The position numbers were made by a program, and so were the translations under genes. From Caenorhabditis remanei (lineage: Eukaryota > Nematoda > Chromadorea > Rhabditida > Rhabditidae): a stretch of 64,000 bases of DNA. The DNA is taken from assembly GCF_010183535.1 (NCBI RefSeq), contig NC_071332.1, forward strand, positions 1,860,001-1,924,000. Reading direction: 5' to 3'. This document shows, piece by piece, positions 58,574-64,000 of the stretch; position 1 is the first letter of the stretch, and each line of letters starts with the position of its first letter. The notes under the pieces were generated by a model that searched no databases, was not told the origin of the DNA, and saw nothing but the letters and a program-made list of their open reading frames with translations.

Positions 58574-58769
58574 AACTGACTGGAGTTTCTAAGCACTGTT
58601 CGTTTTTATACCACATTGTTCATGAGTCATATTAACTGCAACAATGACAATAAAGGAGTGTCAATTATTTTCTTGCATGAAAATTCATTGTTACAATGCA
58701 TTTCAGTTTTGAAAGAATCAATTGTCAAAAAAATGTATATAAGATACTGTGTCCATAGCAAATATAGCT
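58574..58769. promoter_or_regulatory. Divergent promoter between astacin genes D and E
   Basis: Only 196 bp separate the two start codons. On the minus strand TATAAA runs 58610-58605, 37 nt before the D start. On the plus strand TATATAAG runs 58736-58743, 34 nt before the E start. TTCATGAG occurs at about 58618, resembling the element found before the other nas genes. Shared control of D and E is inferred. Confidence 0.55.
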
Positions 58770-60056
58770 ATGCTGCTGTTTATTTTTCTGATATTGTCAT
58801 TTTTTTCATTTGGCACTTCTGATGACTTCTCTCGAGTTAAACGTCAAGCAAGGCAAAACAACCTCGTTCCTTATCATGGAAAATGGCCTCATGGTGTTGT
58901 TAACTTTTATTTTGATAATAGCACTTTTGGTAAGTTCTTTTTCACTAAATCGAAATAATTTAAAACTCTTCCAGACTACAACATGAAGGCGTCTGTACTT
59001 CGTGGAATGGAATTGATATCCAGTCATACATGTATTCAATTTTCAAGACAGCCATCTAAATACATGATAAAAATAGGAACTGTAAAAGGTCAATGTCGGG
59101 CAGCAATCGGAAAAATTTACCAACCATCCCAGGAGTTCACGTTCTCATCGTCTTGCTATACCGCAGGAAGTGCTGCACATGAACTTATTCATGCTTTGGG
59201 TTTCTATCACGCACATCAGAGACTCGATAGGGATATATATCTGAAATTCAATTTACAAGAGTGGAGAATGGAAAACTCATTCCAGAAGCAACAATACAAA
59301 AAGTATGGGGATCAGTTGTTGTTAGTACCATACGATTATGGTAGTGTCATGCAGTATCATGATACGGAGTGAGTTGGAGTTGGAATTAAGATAGTTAAAT
59401 CTTTTGAATTTCAGTGAAGAGTACCTACCAAGAGACCCAAAATATTTCCGTACCATGGGATCAGAAATCGTATCGTTCTACGACTACTACATGATCAATA
59501 TCAACTATGAATGTTCTTGTGATGACGATGACTGGCTGGAGTGTGAAAATCTTGGATACCGTAACCCTGCAAGTTGTGATGAGTGCGTATGTCCATATGG
59601 ATTCGGAGGAAGGAACTGTAGCCAGCGTGCGGAACCTGGAGAGACACTGGAAGCTTCGGAAGCCTGGAGGAATACTACAGTAACCCTCGACGCTGGTTAC
59701 ACTAAACTATTGGATGGTAGGAAGTATCGGCAGAACGATTATAGTTATCATTATCTTTGGATTACGGTAAGATATTTTGTTGGTTTTTCTGGAGAAAAAT
59801 CAAAATTTAATTCCAGGCCCCTACCAACAAAACCATTGAAGTGGAAATCCACAATTTTAATGGTGTCAATTGTGAACATGGATGCAAATCTGGGGGAGTT
59901 GAGGTGAAAACTCATGAGGATCCTAGGATGACAAGTCCCCGAGCGTGTTGTATGAATGAGACAGAGATCTATCGGTCAAGGAATAACCCAACGATTGTGA
60001 TGTTCTTCAATTTAGAGGGACTTGATGAATATAATCTTTCGTACAGATTTACCTGA
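58770..60056 (+). CDS. Astacin-family zinc metalloprotease with short propeptide (gene E, 381 aa)
   Basis: Plus-strand exons 58770-58929, 58975-59368, 59415-59766, 59817-60056. Signal peptide MLLFIFLILSFFSFG, then SDDFSRVKRQ: a very short propeptide with a furin-type site and no EGDI motif. The active site is complete, AAHELIHALGFYHAHQRLDRD, with H122, E123, H126 and H132; the Met-turn is YGSVMQY. An EGF-like module (CENLGYRNPASCDECVCP) and a CUB-like region (CEHGCKSGGVEV) follow, ending at SYRFT. It is the only cluster member on the plus strand. The intron found just before the zinc motif in A-D and F is missing here. The in-frame GTG at 58749 is not used; the ATG suits the TATA spacing. Confidence 0.85.
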
Positions 60057-60129
60057 TTAAAATTGGGATAAATGAATATTTTATCTGTGTTTTGATTTTG
60101 ATATAGCTAAAATTAGTTGAATTGGAAAA

Positions 60130-60185
60130 ACATGAGGAAGAGAGCGCAGAGAAGCTAGAGTGCCTGACTTCTCTGCGCCTCGTCT
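60130..60185. repeat. MITE family 1 centre after astacin gene E
   Basis: GCGCAGAGAAGCTAGAGTGCC then ACTTCTCTGCGCC, the self-complementary core only. Confidence 0.55.
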
Positions 60186-60339
60186 ACTTCCTGAAATTTC
60201 GTTCCCTTCCCTTATTTTTCGTGTTTTTTTTTTCATTTTCTCCCCAAAAAGAATGACCGATCAAACCCCTGCTTCTCTCCCCACGAATGCATATTTATGA
60301 GGGGAAAACGCGAAATAAAACGACCAAAAAACGAAACAA

Positions 60340-60355
60340 TATAAAAACTATATAA
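60340..60355 (+). promoter_or_regulatory. TATA region of the short secreted peptide gene
   Basis: TATAAAA at 60340 and TATATAA at 60349; the latter is 37 nt before the ATG at 60386, the same spacing as in the neighbouring astacin genes. Confidence 0.45.
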
Positions 60356-60385
60356 CGAGAACCATCCATCCTTCTCCCTGTCAAA

Positions 60386-60623
60386 ATGCGTTTTTTCATT
60401 GTTCTCTGTTTCCTCCTTTCCATCATTTCTATGTCGTTTGGTAACAAAACTGCGGCCGGTAAACCAGCTGGAGTGAGTTTTTGTTCTGAGATTCTACGAA
60501 AATATTGGTAAATTTTAGAAAAGAGCTCCAATAGACTTCGCTGGAGCCGAGGCTCTCTCAACTGATCCGGAGAAAATGAAGAAGATGCAAAAGTTGCGTC
60601 CCCAGTTTCGTTTGATGAATTGA
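60386..60623 (+). CDS. Short secreted peptide precursor with GKR processing site (63 aa)
   Basis: Two exons, 60386-60472 and 60519-60623, separated by a 46-nt GT/AG intron, phase 0. A clear signal peptide (MRFFIVLCFLLSIISMSFG) is followed by NKTAAGKPAGKR. Gly-Lys-Arg is a classical dibasic site that can also yield a C-terminal amide. After it comes APIDFAGAEALSTDPEKM and a basic end finishing FRLMN. There are no cysteines, so a disulfide-type antimicrobial peptide is unlikely. AATAAA follows at 60637. A neuropeptide-like or other secreted peptide precursor is the best reading, but I recognise no named family. It lies between astacin genes E and F, with the TATA spacing of its neighbours. Confidence 0.7.
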
Positions 60624-60636
60624 ATTGTTCGTTTTG

Positions 60637-60642
60637 AATAAA
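60637..60642 (+). terminator. Poly(A) signal of the short peptide gene
   Basis: AATAAA 14 nt after the stop codon at 60623. Confidence 0.5.
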
Positions 60643-60815
60643 TTTTCATGTGGGAAATAATAAAATCGATTTTTTTTTGCGATGTTCCACGTCACAACCT
60701 CATATCTCAAAACCTATGAAAGCTATCCAAAAACTTCCAATTACAAAAATGAAGATACATTTGTGATCTACACAACCATAACTAGAAAATAACATTCAAA
60801 TCTTTATCAAAACCA

Positions 60816-63200
60816 TCAAATACATGAATCCTGACACTCATCGCCAATATGTATGGTTCCTGCTTCCTTCTCACATTCCTCAGTCTCAAATGTCTCCTCG
60901 GTAGAGGTGGTGCACTGGCATGTCTCTGTTTCTGTAGTTGTGGAGTGACACTCCTCAGTGCACTGGCATGTAGTTTCGGGCTCTTCTGTTGTAGGAACAC
61001 GAGTTGTAGGTGCTGGAGGAAGAGTTGACTTTGTTGTAGTTGTGGTGGTTGGCTGAGTAGGTGGCTTTGTTGTAGGAGATTCAGTTGAAGCTGCTGGAGG
61101 AGGAGTTGACTTAGTTGTAGTGGTGGTGGTTGGTTGAGTTGGTGGCTGAGTAGGTGTCTGGCCAGGTGACTTTGTTGTAGAAGATTGAGTTGAAGGTGCC
61201 GGTGCGGGAGTAGCTTTTGTTGTAGTGGTAGAAGGTGTGGTTGTCTCACAAGGTGGCTCTGTTGTTGTAGGTGGCTGAGTTGGTGGCTTCGCCGTGGTAG
61301 TGGTAGTTGTCGGCGTTGTGGCTGGACTCGCCGGTTTATCCACATATCTGTAGCCGATGGTCACTCCACTCTTCCCAACCCTTTGAAACATGACGATCGG
61401 AGTTGGGTTCTGTTTACTCTTCACTATTTCCCCCATCAGATCGGCATTGCAGCAATACACCGGGTTAGTGATTCGCGGATCTTCATTGACTTTGAGCTCG
61501 ACTCCATTGTAAGGACAACCTTCGGCACACATAACAACGTCCAGTTGGCGAATTTGCACTTCAATTTGTTTGTCAGCTGGCGCACTGATCCAGGCGTACG
61601 ACATGAGGAAAGTATTGGTACGAGAGCCATCATCATAGCCGAATTTGATGTTTTGTATAGTCCAGTTTGCAGTGGCGGTGTAGAGGATGGCTCCGGGTGG
61701 CTGAAAGAAAGGCAAGTCGCTACGCAGTCAATTACTACATGTGACGCAAAGCTCGCTCGAATATTATGAATTGAAAAATATACCAAAATGTAGATCTCAG
61801 CGAGCTCTATGTCCGTGTCCTACTACAATCAGGATGACGGACTGTTAATATGTCGCGGGCCGGGAAACAGTCTCAAAAACGCGAAAATTCAGCTGAAACT
61901 GACTGAATTCGGCGTATATTGGCGTGTTTTGAATGATTTTGGCTGAAATTTTCAGATTTTAAGGGATTACGACTCAAATGCAGCCGTTTCCTACTGTTTA
62001 CGCCTCTTTAAACCCATACAACTGCATGTTTTTTGGCACACTACCGATCCGTCATCCGGCCCGAAATAGGTAGCAGATATAGAGCTCAGTGAGATCGCCA
62101 TTTTAATATATTTTTCAGATTATAATATAGCATTTTGAGCGAGTTACGGTTCGGTCCGTTTTGACCCGGTTTTCAAGAATGGCATAAACTATCAAAGGTC
62201 CGCGATTGTTTTTTCAAAATAAAAATATTTTTTTAAAGAAAGGTGCGTCAGGTAAATTCAAGGCTTCCACTCACCGCTTCATCACACAACTTCCCCGCAT
62301 ACCCATATGGACAATAGCATTGACCGCAATTCGACGGATTCGTGTATCCTCCATTCTTACAATCCAAATGCACTGCACAACCACATGAGTACAACGTGTT
62401 GATATTCACCATATCATAGAACGACACTATCGACAGTCCCATAGTATTCTGATACCCATATTGTTTTGCAAGAATAGTTCTTGGTGCAAACAGGTTTGTA
62501 GAATAGTGCATAACACTTCCATATTCGTATGGAACTGCATTGATTGTCATCTCCGGAGTTTGCTTGTTGAAATTCTTTTTCAAATTTTCAGGGAGACCCG
62601 TTAAATTCACTGTGACATAGTCATCACGATCATACCGAATGTGGGTGTGGTATATGCCCAGAGTGTGCATCATTTCGTGTACAAAGGTACCGATCTGAAA
62701 TTTTTTAAATTTTTCAGTCTTAATCTGTTCAAATCTTTTAGACAACATACCACTTGACAATTATCACCAAGCCAAATTTTCTGCTCTCCTTCTCCAATAT
62801 AACCGATATGAGAACTGCATGAACCATTTTCATCAAATATCCGAACTACATTTTTTTCAGTTTTACTTTCCACGAATTTGATGCATGTTCGGGATGAGAT
62901 AAGCTCCATGGCACTTTTCATCAATGTCCGTTTCTCTTGACTGAATGCATCATCATAGAAATAGTAGACAACTCCGCCTGGCCAAATGTGGTCTTTAAAT
63001 GTGGTGATCTGCCTTTTGACACGATTTCCATCAGCATTATTCAATTCACGAAGTTGTTTGTCAGTCAGCCGAATATCTCCCTCGATAAGACCATCGATTC
63101 CTTCATTGGCTTCCACTATATCCACATGTCTTTGAATTGCAGATCCAGTGACAGAAATGAAAAAGAAGTAGAAGAAAAGGGAGAGAAGCCGAAGCAGCAT
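60816..63200 (-). CDS. Astacin-family zinc metalloprotease with long mucin-like tail (gene F, 584 aa)
   Basis: Minus-strand exons 62751-63200, 62275-62694, 60816-61700, all phase 0. The intron that splits the first part of A, B and C is missing, so exon 1 runs unbroken to the zinc motif junction. Signal peptide MLLRLLSLFFYFFFISVTGS; propeptide LIEGDIRLTD and NRVKRQ. The zinc site is intact: VHEMMHTLGIYHTHIRYDRD with H156, E157, H160 and H166; the Met-turn is YGSVMHY. An EGF-like module (CKNGGYTNPSNCGQCYCP) and CUB-like region (CAEGCPYNGVEL) follow. About 120 residues of Thr/Pro/Ser repeats (KSTPPPAASTESPTTKPPTQ and similar) precede a Cys-rich end homologous to the tails of B and C. It is probably a heavily O-glycosylated secreted protease. 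Intron 2 contains a palindromic repeat. Confidence 0.9.
61745..62185. repeat. Palindromic MITE family 2 copy in intron 2 of astacin gene F
   Basis: CGCTCGAATATTATGAATTG and ACCAAAATGTAGATCTCAG at the left, GAGATCGCCATTTTAATAT and GCGAGTTACGGTTCGGTCC at the right, a GGGCCGGG centre, ending GTTTTCAAGAATGG. Confidence 0.65.
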
Positions 63201-63233
63201 CTCAGAGTGAACTTTTTCCGTGTTTTAGTCTTG

Positions 63234-63290
63234 ATTTTAAAGTTTTTCGCCTTTTGAATATTCATGAGATTCTCATGATTATGATTATAA
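63234..63290 (-). promoter_or_regulatory. Promoter of gene F: TATA-like box and AATATTCATGAG element
   Basis: TTTAAAAT from 63241 lies 41 nt before the ATG and sits where TATA is in A, B and C. AATATTCATGAG begins near 63257, about 57 nt before the ATG, as in B (56 nt) and C (54 nt). Confidence 0.45.
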
Positions 63291-63409
63291 ATACAGAAGT
63301 ATGTAGCAGGTTTTGCAGCTTGGTTTTTTGATTTTGGGAAAGTTAAAGTCACACTGTAACTAGATATTAGAAAAAAAAAAAGAAGCTGGTCTCCATGTTT
63401 GGAAATCAA

Positions 63410-64000
63410 AGGGAATTGCGAGATTTAACTAGGCAAGATCATGGAGTCCGCGTGGAGAAATGGATCGTGACCTATATAATTGGCAAGCTGAGAAAACGCT
63501 GATATCAAATATATATTTAGTTTTTGCCCACGAGATCCGGCACCCGAAAAAAAACGAGGTCAAAGTTCGGAAATAATGACACATTACACCTTTCAGACAT
63601 GCGAAATTTTTTGTTGCAGTTCCCAGAGTTTTGTAACTTTCTCAAAACACATTTTGGACGTCCAGACATTCGGTCACACATACAGACGGATAAACCCGAA
63701 ATTTGTGTTTCTGGTGCCGCTTTAGGTTCAAAAGATTGAACAAAAAATTTTGCGTATGTTTTTAAAATTCATATAACTCTCTGAAAACACTATCAAATTT
63801 TAAGGTATTAACATAGTTTTGAAGATCTTAACTTGGTTTTTATATAGATTACGTTTTCAATTACTTGGAGCCTTTGGCCTCAAGCCTTGTCTAAAAAGGT
63901 TATAGCTCTGCCGAAATTATGGATCGTTTGAAAACCGCGTTTCCAAAGACTTAACTTGTGAAGTGTGAAAAATATTGGCAGCGTGGTGTAAGCCTTGAAC
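63410..64000. other. Upstream flank of astacin gene F, no supported gene
   Basis: Contains a family 4 repeat at about 63480-63570 and AT-rich DNA. The 71-codon frame at 63524-63739 runs through the repeat and has no recognisable features. Confidence 0.45.

Overview
This is nuclear DNA of a nematode, almost certainly a Caenorhabditis species. The genome is AT-rich, has many short introns with TTTCAG acceptors, shows spliced-leader acceptors just before start codons, and carries nematode-restricted families (ground-like, NAS astacins, DEG-3-type receptor subunits). No gene was taken from the single-frame open reading frames alone. The models below were assembled by hand from splice signals, with reading phase checked across every junction.

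Layout. 1-21.9 kb holds no gene I can support. It is a repeat landscape: palindromic MITE-like families, a LINE (non-LTR retrotransposon) relic at 16.25-19.14 kb with a mariner-like element inserted in it, and a 1.14-kb near-perfect inverted repeat at 19.37-20.52 kb. A small membrane protein gene lies at 21.9-23.6 kb, with a minisatellite in its first intron. 23.6-27.8 kb is intergenic. At 27.8-36.0 kb two alpha-type Cys-loop receptor subunit genes lie in tandem, about 100 bp apart. Architecture, lengths (549 and 564 aa) and operon-like spacing fit des-2 and deg-3. A secreted ground-like protein gene (minus, 36.2-38.8 kb) has a tRNA-Val(CAC) in one of its introns. It is followed by a Pro-rich secreted protein gene (plus, 39.1-40.7 kb) and a hemopexin-propeller protein gene (minus, 41.1-43.2 kb). 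43.2-49.1 kb is gene-poor.

49.1-63.2 kb is a cluster of six astacin-like metalloprotease (nas family) genes, with one short secreted peptide gene among them. Four of the six (A, D, E, F) keep the HExxHxxGxxH zinc site. Two adjacent paralogues (B, C) have lost the catalytic glutamate (HQxxH and HHxxH); C has also lost the third zinc histidine, and both lost the Met-turn tyrosine. B, C and F carry Thr/Pro-rich mucin-like tails with a Cys-rich end. The genes share a promoter design: a TATA or TATA-like box 32-41 nt before the ATG, and in A, B, C and F an AATATTC motif slightly further upstream. They are therefore probably transcribed separately but co-regulated.

From memory, C. elegans deg-3, des-2 and nas-16 to nas-19 are close neighbours on chromosome V, so the window looks like the syntenic region of a relative. 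That synteny is recalled knowledge and was not checked here. The points most worth following up are the pseudo-astacin pair, the shared nas promoter module, the candidate GKR-containing peptide gene, the receptor operon with a start-overlapping uORF, and the 17-bp satellite that appears to have grown out of a LINE reading frame.
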